Part shown: positions 8,899-16,857 of the stretch, in pieces | How positions within the stretch are numbered: the stretch's first letter is position 1 | Layout: each line of letters opens with the position of its first letter | Source: Bradyrhizobium sp. sBnM-33 | Lineage (GTDB): Bacteria > Pseudomonadota > Alphaproteobacteria > Rhizobiales > Xanthobacteraceae | DNA: 64,000 nt | Assembly: GCF_032917945.1 (NCBI RefSeq) | Contig: NZ_CP136624.1 | Location: 1,240,001 to 1,304,000 of the forward strand | Direction: 5' to 3' | Made by a program: the position numbers and the translations under genes | The notes under the pieces: generated by a model | Databases searched by the model: none | Told to the model about the DNA's origin: nothing | The model's input: the letters and a program-made list of their open reading frames with translations, nothing else

Positions 8899-9705
8899 AT
8901 GCGCATATTTCGTTGGGCCATTTTTCTCGGCGCCGTCATCCTCTCCACCCCCACTTACGCCGCCCGCTGTGGCGGCGATTTCAACACCTTCGTTTCCGCG
9001 ATGGCGGCGGAGGCGCAGGCCGCCGGCGTGTCGCAAGCGGTAATCAGTCAGGCGTTCGCGGGCATCACGCAGGATCCGGCGGTGCTCGCTTTCGACCGCC
9101 GCCAGCGCGGCACCTTCAACAAGACGTTCGAGCAATATGTCTCCACCCGCGTCGGCCCCGGGCGCATCAACATCGGCCGGCAGATGCTGCAGCGGCACGC
9201 GTCACTGCTGGCGCGCATCGAGCAGAAGTTCGGTGTGCCGCCACAGATCATCGTCGCGATCTGGGGACTGGAATCGGATTACGGCAAGGGCGACATCGGC
9301 AAGATGCCGGTGATCCGCACGCTGACGACCATGGCGCATGATTGCCGTCGCACCGAATTGTTTCAGGGCGAATTGCTGGCCGCGCTGAAAATCGTGCAGC
9401 GCGGCGATCTTCCCTTGCGCGATTTGATCGGCGCCTTCGCCGGTGAACTCGGCCAGACGCAATTTCTGCCGTCGTCCTACATCAAATACGGCGTCGATTT
9501 CGACGGCAACGGCCATGTCGATCTTCGCCACAGCGTGCCCGATGTGCTGGCCTCCACCGCGAACCTCTTGCACGTGTCAGGCTTCAAGGCCGGTGCGCCC
9601 TATGGCGAAGGCACCCCGAATTTCGAAGCCATGCGGGAGTGGAACAGGGCGACGATCTACCGCAAGACGATCGGGTATTTTGCGGATCGGTTAGTGGGGC
9701 GGTGA
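8899..9705 (+). CDS. Lytic murein transglycosylase, MltB/SLT_2 type (copy 2)
   Basis: A 268-residue periplasmic peptidoglycan-cleaving enzyme, paralogous to the gene at 6387. It has a signal peptide (to about residue 21, TYAA), then TFNKTFEQYVSTRVGPGRI, IVAIWGLESDYGKG with the catalytic Glu at about 125, AHDCRRTELFQGELLAAL, GELGQTQFLPSSYIKYGVDFDGNGHVDL and a C-terminal RKTIGYFADRL. It keeps the YGVDFDGNGHxDL loop of the canonical family, which the first copy has lost, so this copy is the more typical one. AAGGGA precedes the ATG. The two copies may act on different wall substrates or be redundant. Confidence 0.9.
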   Translation: MRIFRWAIFLGAVILSTPTYAARCGGDFNTFVSAMAAEAQAAGVSQAVISQAFAGITQDPAVLAFDRRQRGTFNKTFEQYVSTRVGPGRINIGRQMLQRHASLLARIEQKFGVPPQIIVAIWGLESDYGKGDIGKMPVIRTLTTMAHDCRRTELFQGELLAALKIVQRGDLPLRDLIGAFAGELGQTQFLPSSYIKYGVDFDGNGHVDLRHSVPDVLASTANLLHVSGFKAGAPYGEGTPNFEAMREWNRATIYRKTIGYFADRLVGR

Positions 9706-10015
9706 TTCCGCGCACTTGTCGTCATCCCGCCAACGGGTCGCGCGAATGCGCGCCCGATGACAAGCTTCGCGAAGGAATCCATGTCTCCGCACAAAGAAAG
9801 AACAGGTTGCTTTGCTGCGCTCGCAATGATGGCGCTTCCCAAGCGACGTATAGCGCACACCGTTGCCACGCGCTCAGTCGGCTGCGGGGGAGGGTGGGGG
9901 AGAGGGGTGGCGGCAACGGCGGTGCGTGTGGCTTACCCCTCTCCCTAGCCCTCCCCCGCAAGGGGGAGGGAACGCACCTCCCGTAACGCACGAGCTTCGT
10001 TTGGCAACGGTCAGC
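9706..10015. other. Gene-free stretch with dispersed repeat fragments
   Basis: No coding signal. The stretch holds a CGTCATCCCGCCAACGGGTCGCGCGAATGCGC-like palindromic fragment (about 9718-9762), a TTGCTGCGCTCGCAATGA fragment (about 9810-9827) whose mirror sequence recurs at about 12097, and the GC-rich inverted repeat described separately at 9886-9957. It lies between convergent genes. Confidence 0.5.
9886..9957. repeat. GC-rich inverted repeat, 23-bp arms
   Basis: The left arm (9886-9908, GGGGGAGGG.GGGGGAGAGGGGT type) and the right arm (9935-9957) pair with two mismatches over 23 bases around a 26-base loop. A further AAGGGGGAGGGA follows. It sits between the ends of two convergent genes, so it may act as a bidirectional transcript end, but there is no T tract. 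Confidence 0.6.
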
Positions 10016-10858
10016 TCACTTCGCCTGCGCGCCGATCCTCTCGATCCGCTTCGCCAACACCGCCCAGTACGTCGCCGGGCGAAACCGCTGCAAGAGGTCC
10101 ATCAACTTCGCGTCGTTGCCGATCAGAATGCGCGGCTGGTTTTTCTCGATGCCGCGGATGATGCGTTGCGCCGCGGCCGGCGGCGTGGTCCTGGCGATCG
10201 CATCGAAACGCTCGATCGATTCGGCGCGACGGGCATTGTCGGCGATGCCGCTGCCGCTGCGCGAGTTGCGCACGATGTTGGTTAAGACGCCGCCGGGATG
10301 CACCACCGAGAGCTTCACCGGGCTGTTCGCCATCGCAAGTTCATGCCGCAGGCTTTCCGAGAATCCGCGCACCGCGAACTTGGCGGCGCAATAGGCGGTC
10401 TGGCCGGGCGGGGCGACGATGCCGAAGATCGAGGAGAGGTTGACGATATGCGCCTCGCGTTGCTTCGAAAGATGCGGCAGGAAAGCGCGCGTGCCGTGCA
10501 CCACGCCCCAGAAATTGATGTTGATCAACCATTCCATCTGCGCTTGGTCGACCTCATTGAAGGCGCCGAGCAGGGCGACGCCGGCATTGTTGATGATGAT
10601 GTTGAGCTGCGGATGCGCGCCAATGGCCGCGTTGGCAAATTCCTGGATCTGGGCGGGCTCGCCGACATCGACGCGGTGGATTGTTACCTCGCGCTTGTTC
10701 GCGTTTGCGATCTCGGCGGCCACCTGCTGCAGCCCGGCCTCGTCACGATCGGCGAGTGCGAGGTCGCAGCCGCGCGCGGCCAGTTCCAGCGCCAGCGCGC
10801 GCCCGATGCCACTGGCGGCGCCGGTCACGGCGGCCGCGCTTCCAGATATCGCAGTCAT
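10016..10858 (-). CDS. Classical SDR-family NAD(P)-dependent oxidoreductase
   Basis: A 280-residue short-chain dehydrogenase. It has the cofactor motif TGAASGIG, the NNAG motif (IIINNAGVALLG), the catalytic Ser in VNLSSIFG and the catalytic YxxxK in TAYCAAKFAVRGF, so it should be an active oxidoreductase in the Rossmann-fold 'classical' subgroup. The PGGVLTNI segment after the active site is usual. The substrate is unknown; the C-terminal 60 residues resemble those of acetoin-reductase-like SDRs. It is monocistronic, convergent with the transglycosylase and divergent from the receiver gene. Unlike the three SDRs at 45-55 kb it keeps the full catalytic set. Confidence 0.85.
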   Translation of the reverse strand: MTAISGSAAAVTGAASGIGRALALELAARGCDLALADRDEAGLQQVAAEIANANKREVTIHRVDVGEPAQIQEFANAAIGAHPQLNIIINNAGVALLGAFNEVDQAQMEWLININFWGVVHGTRAFLPHLSKQREAHIVNLSSIFGIVAPPGQTAYCAAKFAVRGFSESLRHELAMANSPVKLSVVHPGGVLTNIVRNSRSGSGIADNARRAESIERFDAIARTTPPAAAQRIIRGIEKNQPRILIGNDAKLMDLLQRFRPATYWAVLAKRIERIGAQAK

Positions 10859-11008
10859 GTCGGGTCAAACTCCTTGCAGGTCGGCAATAGTGGGTTCCTG
10901 CAAACTTTCGCAAATTGGAACTGAACCATAAAGCGGTTTCCGCGCTTAGTGTCGAATACCCGACACAGGCGGTATCGCCAGCCGACGCGATCCTGAGAGG
11001 AGGCTCAT

Positions 11009-11410
11009 ATGGGACAATCCAAACCTTATCGCGCAACGGCCCTTATTGTCGAAGACGACCCGATGCAGCGGGATATGCTCAGCCTGTTGCTGGAAGAGAG
11101 CGATGTCGACGTCATCGAATGCGAAAGCGCGGAGGCCGCTGAGCTGGTGCTGGAGCGCGCGGCCGGCGATCTGGTCCTGATGCTGACCGACGTGCAGCTC
11201 GCCGGTGATATGGACGGGGTCGAACTCGCGCACATCGCCAGGAAGTACAATCCCGAGATCGGCGTGATCGTCACCTCGGGCAAACCGCTGCATCAGGAAT
11301 TGCCCGATGGCGTGCAGTTCTGGGCCAAGCCCTGGGCGCCGCTCGACGTGATCCGCGAGGCGGAGCGGATGGTGTATGCACGGCCGCACGGCGGCGAATC
11401 GCGCCCGTGA
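11009..11410 (+). CDS. Stand-alone response regulator receiver protein
   Basis: A 133-residue single REC domain with no output domain. Acidic pocket residues are in LIVEDDP (about 15-17), the phospho-acceptor Asp is at about 61 (LMLTDVQLAG), the Ser/Thr switch is in VIVTSGKP and the conserved Lys is at about 107 (FWAKPW). It should be phosphorylated by a histidine kinase or act as a phosphate shuttle or sink. A strong GAGAGGAGG ribosome site precedes the ATG. No kinase is adjacent. Single-domain receivers of this FWAKPW type are common in Rhizobiales. The LysE gene follows 50 bases downstream on the same strand. Confidence 0.88.
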   Translation: MGQSKPYRATALIVEDDPMQRDMLSLLLEESDVDVIECESAEAAELVLERAAGDLVLMLTDVQLAGDMDGVELAHIARKYNPEIGVIVTSGKPLHQELPDGVQFWAKPWAPLDVIREAERMVYARPHGGESRP

Positions 11411-11460
11411 GCGGCGGCGCGCTGCTTTCGCGCCCGACGCCGTCGTGTTAATGGCAGGGC

Positions 11461-12078
11461 ATGACCCTGTCGTTCCTGCTGACCTCGCTGATCGTCGTCG
11501 CTTCCCCCGGAACCGGCGTGCTCTACACGCTGGCGGTCGCGCTGACACTGGGCGCACGGCCGGGCATCGCGGCGGCCTTCGGCTGTACCCTCGGCATCGT
11601 GCCGCATATGCTGGCCGCCATGCTCGGGCTCGCCGCCGTGCTGCACACCAGTGCTCTGGCGTTTGCCGCGCTGAAATGGTGTGGCGTGGCGTATCTGCTT
11701 TACATGGCCTGGCAGGCGTTGCGCGAGACGGGCGCGCTTGCGATCGACACGCGCCCGGCAGCGAAGGCGCGCTCCAGCCGGCGCGTCGTCATGACCGCCG
11801 TCCTGGTCAACATCCTCAATCCAAAACTCTCGATCTTCTTCCTTGCCTTCCTGCCGCAATTCATCGCGGTGGATGAGCCGCATCCGCTGGCGCGAATGCT
11901 GGAATTGAGCGCAGCCTTCATGGCGATGACGTTTGCGGTGTTCGCGCTCTACGGCCTGTTCGCGGCCGCGCTGCGCGACCGCGTCATCACGCGGCCGAAG
12001 GTGATGGCCTGGCTGCGCCGCAGCTTTGCGGCGGGATTTGCCGCGCTCGGGGCCAGGCTGGCGCTTGCGGAGCGGTAG
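11461..12078 (+). CDS. LysE/RhtB-family amino-acid exporter
   Basis: A 205-residue inner-membrane protein with about six helices. Diagnostic features are the SPGTGVLYTLAVALTLGARPGIAAAFG N-terminal block (LysE family PGP..TG-like loop) and LVNILNPKLSIFFLAFLPQF in the middle. It exports amino acids or related small molecules by antiport; the substrate cannot be deduced. It follows the receiver gene closely, though with only a weak ribosome site (AGGG), so co-transcription is possible. Confidence 0.85.
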   Translation: MTLSFLLTSLIVVASPGTGVLYTLAVALTLGARPGIAAAFGCTLGIVPHMLAAMLGLAAVLHTSALAFAALKWCGVAYLLYMAWQALRETGALAIDTRPAAKARSSRRVVMTAVLVNILNPKLSIFFLAFLPQFIAVDEPHPLARMLELSAAFMAMTFAVFALYGLFAAALRDRVITRPKVMAWLRRSFAAGFAALGARLALAER

Positions 12079-12143
12079 ATTTTCGCGCGCCCGTCATTGC
12101 GAGCGCAGCAACACGATCCATACTGAGGGTGGCAGCCGCAAAT

Positions 12144-12167
12144 AAAAAGGCGGACCTGCGGCCCGCC
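12144..12167 (-). terminator. Rho-independent terminator after the lysine-rich micro-gene
   Basis: On the minus strand GGCGGGCC (12167-12160) pairs with GGTCCGCC (12156-12149) around a 3-base loop and is followed by TTTTTATTT. Upstream of it a second, larger hairpin lies at 12197-12227 (12-bp stem with one G:T pair, loop CTGAGCA), also between the micro-gene and this terminator. Confidence 0.8.
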
Positions 12168-12233
12168 ATTCTCCAAAATTTCACCCGGAGTTGGGAGCCC
12201 GGGCGGAGCTGAGCACTCCACCCGGGCCGAAAT

Positions 12234-12302
12234 TCACTTCTTCTTCGACTTCTTGGCCTTCTTGGCCTTCTTCGCCTTCGCCTTCTTCGCTTTCTTAGCC
12301 AT
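12234..12302 (-). CDS. Lysine-rich 22-residue micro-protein
   Basis: A 22-codon frame starting MAKKAKKAKAKK and ending KKSKKK. About two thirds of the residues are Lys and almost all the rest Ala, like the basic tails of histone H1-type proteins. Support for a real gene: a GAGAGGA ribosome site six bases before the ATG, and a hairpin plus a strong intrinsic terminator directly downstream. It is too short and too biased for normal gene callers. A nucleic-acid-binding or ribosome-associated role is inference from charge only. It is isolated, convergent with the LysE gene. Confidence 0.5.
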   Translation of the reverse strand: MAKKAKKAKAKKAKKAKKSKKK

Positions 12303-12519
12303 AGTATCCTCTCAAGGTTTTCATGGATTGAAACGCGACACCGAGGCATGCTTGGCGGAGGGCCAGCCTCGCAACATCCTCACACACGATCCCAGCAGAT
12401 TCGCGGCGCGATGCCGCGTGCCGTCATGGCGGTGTCATCACGTTATCCACAGTTGTTATGCATTTTGATGCGATTTTTTGCCGAAACGAGCGTCGCCGCT
12501 ACCGCTCGCATGCGCGCGC

Positions 12520-12687
12520 ATGATGCTTAACGATGTCCGAACGCGCGCGACCTTCATCAATTCAAAACCACGGTTTGGATTGGCCGGCGGCCGTCAGAGT
12601 CCGTTAAGCGCGCAGAACGATCCGGCGCCGCCGCTGGTGCCCGAAGCCGAAACGGCAGCGGACGTTGCCCTCCGCAAGTGGGCCTGA
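12520..12687 (+). CDS. Possible small hypothetical protein (55 aa)
   Basis: A 55-codon frame (MMLNDVRTRATFIN... ending ETAADVALRKWA). It reads like a small soluble Rhizobiales protein and has a plausible amphipathic end, but there is no clear ribosome site and no recognised domain. It is followed within 10 bases by the dispersed repeat at 12696. The rest of the 12303-12823 interval holds nothing else I can support. Confidence 0.3.
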   Translation: MMLNDVRTRATFINSKPRFGLAGGRQSPLSAQNDPAPPLVPEAETAADVALRKWA

Positions 12688-12695
12688 GACGTGCT

Positions 12696-12801
12696 ACTAG
12701 AGCGTTTTCCAGCGAAGTGGACACCGGTTCGCGTCAAGAAAACGCGTCAAACAAAGGTCTGGAGCCCGGTTCTGATTTAATCAGAACCGAAAAGGCTCTA
12801 A
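12696..12801. repeat. Dispersed Bradyrhizobium/Rhodopseudomonas-type intergenic repeat
   Basis: It begins AGAGCGTTTTCCAGCGAAGT, continues through GAAAACGCGTCAAA and ends GGTTCTGATTTAATCAGAACC followed by GAAAAGGCTCTA. The internal palindromes GGTTCTGATT/AATCAGAACC and the flanking AGAGC...GCTCT make it foldable. I recognise this from many Bradyrhizobium genomes, where it recurs in intergenic DNA; its role is unknown. Confidence 0.75.
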
Positions 12802-12823
12802 GGTTCGTCACTGGACTTCGATC

Positions 12824-13447
12824 ATGAATTTTCGCCTCGTCGTGGCGGCACTGTTCGCTCTCTCACTTCCTGCTTGCGCCTCCGCGCAATCGCCCGACCT
12901 CGCAGCGATCGCGCGTTCGTCGGGCACGCCAGATATTCCCGGCTTGAAGATGGTCTGGCTGGCGCCATGGGGCGATCTCGCAAAGGCTCATCCCTGGCGC
13001 AACATCATCGTGCATCAGACGGAGGGTCCGGCTGGCTCCGCGCGCGGCGGCGCGCTGGCGCAATCGAAGAACCCGACGCGGCGCGGCGTCATGGTTTGGG
13101 TCGAGACCGACGGCACGGTGTACTGGGCGGTCGGCGAACATCTCGTTCCGACGCATGGCGACGGCGCCAACCGCAACGACAACAAGTACATCGACAACGG
13201 CCCGACCTATCGCCAAGTGGTCGGCAGCAATTCGGTCGGCGTCGAATTCGCCGGCAATTTTCCGGACGTGACGCGGGGCCCGACGGATGCGCAGATCGCG
13301 GCGTGGCGTATTCTGGTAAAGGTGCTGCGCGCGCGTTACGGCATTCCGCTCGATCGCGTCTATGCGCACAACTGGATCGACTTCAAGGACGCCCGCTATT
13401 GCGAAGGCTGTGCGCTGGCAAAGATGGCGCGGGAGTGGGGGGAGTAG
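12824..13447 (+). CDS. Secreted N-acetylmuramoyl-L-alanine amidase (Amidase_2/PGRP fold)
   Basis: A 207-residue zinc amidase that should cut the lactyl-Ala bond of peptidoglycan. It has a signal peptide with a possible lipobox-like Cys (LSLPACASAQ, cleavage about residue 21). Zinc ligands appear as His in NIIVHQTEG (about 64) and His in YAHNWIDFKDARYCEG near the C terminus; VGVEFAGNF is the central strand of the fold. Together with the two lytic transglycosylases upstream it makes this segment rich in wall-cleaving enzymes. It is monocistronic. Confidence 0.83.
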   Translation: MNFRLVVAALFALSLPACASAQSPDLAAIARSSGTPDIPGLKMVWLAPWGDLAKAHPWRNIIVHQTEGPAGSARGGALAQSKNPTRRGVMVWVETDGTVYWAVGEHLVPTHGDGANRNDNKYIDNGPTYRQVVGSNSVGVEFAGNFPDVTRGPTDAQIAAWRILVKVLRARYGIPLDRVYAHNWIDFKDARYCEGCALAKMAREWGE

Positions 13448-13477
13448 GGGCGGGCGTGAATGCTGCCTAGCACTCAC

Positions 13478-13590
13478 TCGTCGTCGCCCGGCTTGACCGG
13501 GCGATCCAGTATTCCAGAGACCGAGGTTATTGCGCGGTGTCGAACGACCGCCGCGGAGTACTGGGTCCCCCGCTTTCGCGAGGACGACAG
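13478..13590. repeat. Dispersed palindromic intergenic repeat
   Basis: CGCCCGGCTTGACCGGGCG (about 13487-13505) forms a short hairpin, followed by GATCCAGTA and, 50 bases on, TACTGGGTCCCCCGCTTTCGC then GAGGACGAC. The CCAGTA/TACTGG arms are inverted. I recognise this as another abundant Bradyrhizobium intergenic element. Confidence 0.6.
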
Positions 13591-13614
13591 CGGGTTGGTT
13601 GCAACAGCGTGCTC

Positions 13615-13647
13615 AAAAAACAAAAAGCCGGCGTTGCCGCCGGCTTT
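13615..13647 (-). terminator. Rho-independent terminator of rpoH
   Basis: On the minus strand AAAGCCGGCG (13647-13638) pairs perfectly with CGCCGGCTTT (13633-13624) around a 4-base loop, followed by TTTTTGTTTTTT (13626-13615). It starts 26 bases after the rpoH stop. Confidence 0.92.
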
Positions 13648-13672
13648 CGTTACTCGATACCTCTGCCGCGAA

Positions 13673-14569
13673 TTAGTGCGCGGCTTCGAGTTCGGCTTCC
13701 TGACGGGCAATCGTACCCTTGACGGCCGACTGCACCTTTTCGAAAGCGCGGACCTCGATCTGCCGCACGCGTTCGCGCGAGACGCCGAATTCGGCGGCGA
13801 GGTCTTCCAGTGTCATCGGCTCTTCCGCCAGGCGCCGCGCCTCGAAGATGCGGCGTTCGCGCGGATTAAGCACGCCGATAGCGCCGTTCAACGCCTGACG
13901 GCGATGATCGAACTCCTCGTGCTCGGCCATCACGGCTTCCTGGTTGGGCGAGGTATCGACCAGCCAGTCCTGCCATTCGCCGGCTTCGCCGTCGTCGCGG
14001 ATCGGCGCATTGAGCGACGCGTCGCCGCCGAGACGGCGGTTCATGTCGATCACGTCCTGATCCGTCACGCCGAGACGCTTGGCAATCAGCTTTACCTGAT
14101 CGGGGTGGAGATCACCCTCGTCCAGCGCGGAGATCTTGCTCTTCGCCTTGCGCAGGTTGAAGAACAGCTTCTTCTGGTTCGCGGTGGTTCCCATTTTCAC
14201 GAGCGACCACGAACGCAGAATGTACTCTTGAATAGAGGCCTTGATCCACCACATGGCGTAGGTAGCGAGACGAAAGCCCTTCTCGGGCTCGAACCGCTTG
14301 ACCGCCTGCATCAGGCCGACATTGCCTTCCGAAACCACTTCGGAGATCGGCAAGCCGTAGCCGCGATAGCCCATGGCGATCTTGGCCACGAGCCGGAGAT
14401 GGCTGGTGACAAGGTGATGTGCCGCGTCGCGATCGTCATGCTCGCGCCAGCGTTTGGCGAGCATGTATTCCTGCTGGGGTTCCAGCATCGGAAATTTGCG
14501 GATCTCGGCGAGGTATCTAGAGAGACCGGATTCTCCATTGAGAACCGGCAACGTAGCTGTACGGGCCAT
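13673..14569 (-). CDS. rpoH: RNA polymerase heat-shock sigma factor, sigma-32
   Basis: A 298-residue group-3-like sigma factor that directs polymerase to heat-shock promoters. Region 2 is complete (HLRLVAKIAMGYRGYGLPISEVVSEGN, then FRLATYAMWWIKASIQEYI). The diagnostic RpoH box QKKLFFNLR is at residues 132-140, and region 4 ends MTLEDLAAEFGVSRERVRQIEVRAFEKV. Rhizobia usually have two or three rpoH genes, so this is one of a set. It is transcribed alone from its own promoter region (14570-14784) and closed by a strong terminator. I did not see a convincing RNA thermometer in the leader. Confidence 0.95.
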   Translation of the reverse strand: MARTATLPVLNGESGLSRYLAEIRKFPMLEPQQEYMLAKRWREHDDRDAAHHLVTSHLRLVAKIAMGYRGYGLPISEVVSEGNVGLMQAVKRFEPEKGFRLATYAMWWIKASIQEYILRSWSLVKMGTTANQKKLFFNLRKAKSKISALDEGDLHPDQVKLIAKRLGVTDQDVIDMNRRLGGDASLNAPIRDDGEAGEWQDWLVDTSPNQEAVMAEHEEFDHRRQALNGAIGVLNPRERRIFEARRLAEEPMTLEDLAAEFGVSRERVRQIEVRAFEKVQSAVKGTIARQEAELEAAH

Positions 14570-14784
14570 TCGAGCGCCCTCCAGTGGTTCAGGCCCCCGA
14601 TAGCGGCGGGCCCGGCAGGTGATCGCTGTGTTAAAGCCGATCAGGCTGCGATGTTCCGCGTTGGATATTCAACGCATATGCAACATAGCAAAAAACGAAC
14701 AAATAGGGAAGGAATGCTGACGTCACGTCCCCGTGTGGCAGCCATAACCTATTAGTATAGCTTAATTTTCCTGAAAAGCCTGCG

Positions 14785-15813
14785 TCATAGGGCCGCTTCC
14801 AGGGCGCGTTGCAGAAGGATGAGATCCTCCGGCAGGGGCGCCTCCCAATGCAAAAGTTCTCCCGTTCTGGGGTGTTCCAGGGCAAGCAGATAAGCGTGCA
14901 GGGCCTGCCGGCCGAGGGCGGCTAGCGCCGCCTGGCCTTCGGGGCCGAGGTGGCGCGCCTTGGTCTTGAAGTGCGGGCCGTAGACGGCGTCACCCATCAG
15001 GGGGTGGCCGATATGGGCAAGGTGCACCCGGATCTGATGGGTCCGCCCGGTCTCGAGCTGGCAAGCGAGCAGGGAAGCGACCGGTTTGCCGTCGCGCCCC
15101 TGATAGGCCGCCTGCAATTCCCAATGGGTGACGGCCTCGCGGCCGCTTTGGCGCACCGCCATCTTCTCGCGGGCGTACGGATGCCGGTCGATCGGTGCGG
15201 CGACCGTGCCGCGCTGGCGGTTGGGTACGCCCCAGATGAAGGCCATGTAGCCGCGCTGCATCGGACCCGTGCGGCCGTGATCGGCGAATTGCGCGGTCAG
15301 TGATTGATGGGCGTGGTCGTTCTTGGCGACCACCATCAGGCCCGTCGTGTCCTTGTCGAGCCGGTGCACGATGCCCGGCCGCCGGACACCGCCAATGCCG
15401 GACAGGCTGGCACCGCAATGGGCGATCAGGGCATTTACCAGCGTGCCGCTTTCGTGGCCGGCGGCGGGATGCACGACAAGACCCTTCGGTTTGTCGATAA
15501 CGATGATGTCGTTATCCTCATAGACAATATCGAGCGCGATATCTTCGCCCAAAGGCTCCGGCGGAGCGGCTTCGGGGACATCGATTGTGATCGTATCCCC
15601 TCGCGCGACATGATAAGCGGGGTCGCGGATGGGGGTGCCTTTGGCAGTGACGGAACCGGCCAGGATCAGCGCTTTCAGCCGCGAGCGCGACAGTTCCGGG
15701 CGGAGCACCGCGAGCACGCGGTCGAGGCGGGGCGATCCCTCGTCGCCGCCGACGGTAACCTCCAGCCTTTGACCGCTATTTGATGATCCCTGTTCCAACC
15801 AAGAGTCCTGCAT
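14785..15813 (-). CDS. rluD: RluA-family 23S rRNA pseudouridine synthase (RluD-like)
   Basis: A 342-residue enzyme that isomerises uridines in large-subunit rRNA. It has an N-terminal S4 RNA-binding domain (LDRVLAVLRPELSRSRLKALI, about 30-80), then the catalytic domain with VIDKPKGLVVHPAAGH and HRLDKDTTGLMVVAK, catalytic Asp at about 153, and the RTHQIRVHLAHIGHPLMGD motif. Length and motif order fit RluD best among RluA members. Its start codon lies in the same CATG as the start of the divergent gene on the plus strand, so both promoters must lie inside the opposite coding region or start very close to it. Confidence 0.9.
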   Translation of the reverse strand: MQDSWLEQGSSNSGQRLEVTVGGDEGSPRLDRVLAVLRPELSRSRLKALILAGSVTAKGTPIRDPAYHVARGDTITIDVPEAAPPEPLGEDIALDIVYEDNDIIVIDKPKGLVVHPAAGHESGTLVNALIAHCGASLSGIGGVRRPGIVHRLDKDTTGLMVVAKNDHAHQSLTAQFADHGRTGPMQRGYMAFIWGVPNRQRGTVAAPIDRHPYAREKMAVRQSGREAVTHWELQAAYQGRDGKPVASLLACQLETGRTHQIRVHLAHIGHPLMGDAVYGPHFKTKARHLGPEGQAALAALGRQALHAYLLALEHPRTGELLHWEAPLPEDLILLQRALEAAL

Positions 15814-16150
15814 GACCGATACCGTCGCGCCCGAACCGACCCCCGAGCAGGCCGCGCTGATCGCGCGGGTGCGGCGGATGATGCTGATCGCGGGCCTGAC
15901 CTCGGCGCTTGCGGTGGCCGTGGTCCTGATCGCCGTCGGGTACCGTCTTTACCGCGGCGAGGGAAGCCCCGCGCCTGGCACGACGGATATCACTGAAACC
16001 CTGCCCAAGGGCGCCCGCATCGTCTCGGCGGCGGTGGCCGGCGAGCGGCTGGTGCTGACGCTGGATATAAGTGGGGTGACCGAAATCCGCACTTTCGACG
16101 CCAAGACGCTGAAACCGGCCGGAAGGCTCAAATTCGTCAATGAACCCTGA
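15812..16150 (+). CDS. Small single-pass membrane protein (DUF6476-like)
   Basis: A 112-residue protein with a cytoplasmic N terminus (MTDTVAPEPTPEQAALIARVRRMM), one transmembrane helix (about 24-45, LIAGLTSALAVAVVLIAVGY) and a 65-residue outer domain ending LKPAGRLKFVNEP. Small proteins of this shape beside rluD/rpoH occur widely in Rhizobiales; I believe the family is DUF6476, function unknown. It overlaps the rluD start by two bases in divergent orientation (shared CATG). tRNA-Glu follows 130 bases downstream. Confidence 0.72.
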   Translation: MTDTVAPEPTPEQAALIARVRRMMLIAGLTSALAVAVVLIAVGYRLYRGEGSPAPGTTDITETLPKGARIVSAAVAGERLVLTLDISGVTEIRTFDAKTLKPAGRLKFVNEP

Positions 16151-16280
16151 GGGCAGGGCGGATCGGGTGTGCACCGGGGGTCGGCCCGAGGACCCGAAGC
16201 AACAGAGTTAACTACCCGTGCGAAGGCTTCAGACTTGCCTTGCCCGGCGCACATTTCGCGGCTATTCCCTGAGGCCATAC

Positions 16281-16355
16281 GCTCCCTTCGTCTAGCGGTT
16301 AGGACGCGGCCCTCTCAAGGCTGAAACAGGGGTTCGATTCCCCTAGGGAGCGCCA
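16281..16355 (+). tRNA. tRNA-Glu (anticodon CTC)
   Basis: A complete 75-base cloverleaf. The acceptor stem is GCTCCCT/AGGGAGC, the D arm GTCTAGCGGTTAGGAC, the anticodon stem CGGCC/GGCTG with loop CTCTCAA (anticodon CTC), and the T arm GGGGTTCGATTCCCC. CCA is encoded at 16353-16355. The gene is intact; no second copy of its 3' end is seen downstream in the window, so there is no proof of an integrated island here. Confidence 0.97.
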
Positions 16356-16857
16356 GTGATCCTCTTTTCACATTGATCTCCTTCGCTTTTTCATCCGTTT
16401 CCCCAAACTGTCAGAAAGGGTTTGGGGAAATCTGTTCGCCATAGCCACGGCGACAGGCACGCCGGTTTTGCGCCGGGTGTATTCGAAGCCCTCATCATCC
16501 GACTGCGTCCAAGTGGTCAAGTGGAGCCTGCGGGATCGGAAACTACGGTGGCAACCGGTAATGGCATCAGCATTTCAGCCAGATTAGAGCGCCGCCCTGT
16601 AGGCGCCGCTCGTAAGCTGCCGGGAAGGCCGATTGAGCTTGTGCCAAGCGTCAATGAGCAGGCCGCTCTGACGCGCGCAAAGATCCTGCGGCAGCAGGAG
16701 ACGAGCTTGCGCGAGATCGCCAAGGTCTGGAAAGAAGATTCGGGCTGGCATCGATGGATACAAAGAGCGTGCAGCGAAATATTAGAACCGATTAGGCGGG
16801 CCGTCAGCCCCAGTGGCAGCTCGCCGCGATCGTAGGGGACTCCGCTGCCAACACTTT
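16356..16857. other. Decayed region after tRNA-Glu, possible recombinase remnant
   Basis: No convincing intact gene. A frame at 16422-16835 contains the segment AALTRAKILRQQETSLREIA, which looks like the helix-turn-helix tail of a serine recombinase, preceded by a GRPIELVP stretch; the rest is nonsense-like. Position right after a tRNA and this sequence style suggest a degraded integrase/resolvase relic, but the match is weak. Confidence 0.25.

Noticed and set aside
14570..14784. RNA thermometer (ROSE-like) in the rpoH leader
   Set aside because: I found no hairpin that would mask the rpoH ribosome site with the conserved ROSE end, so I did not call one.
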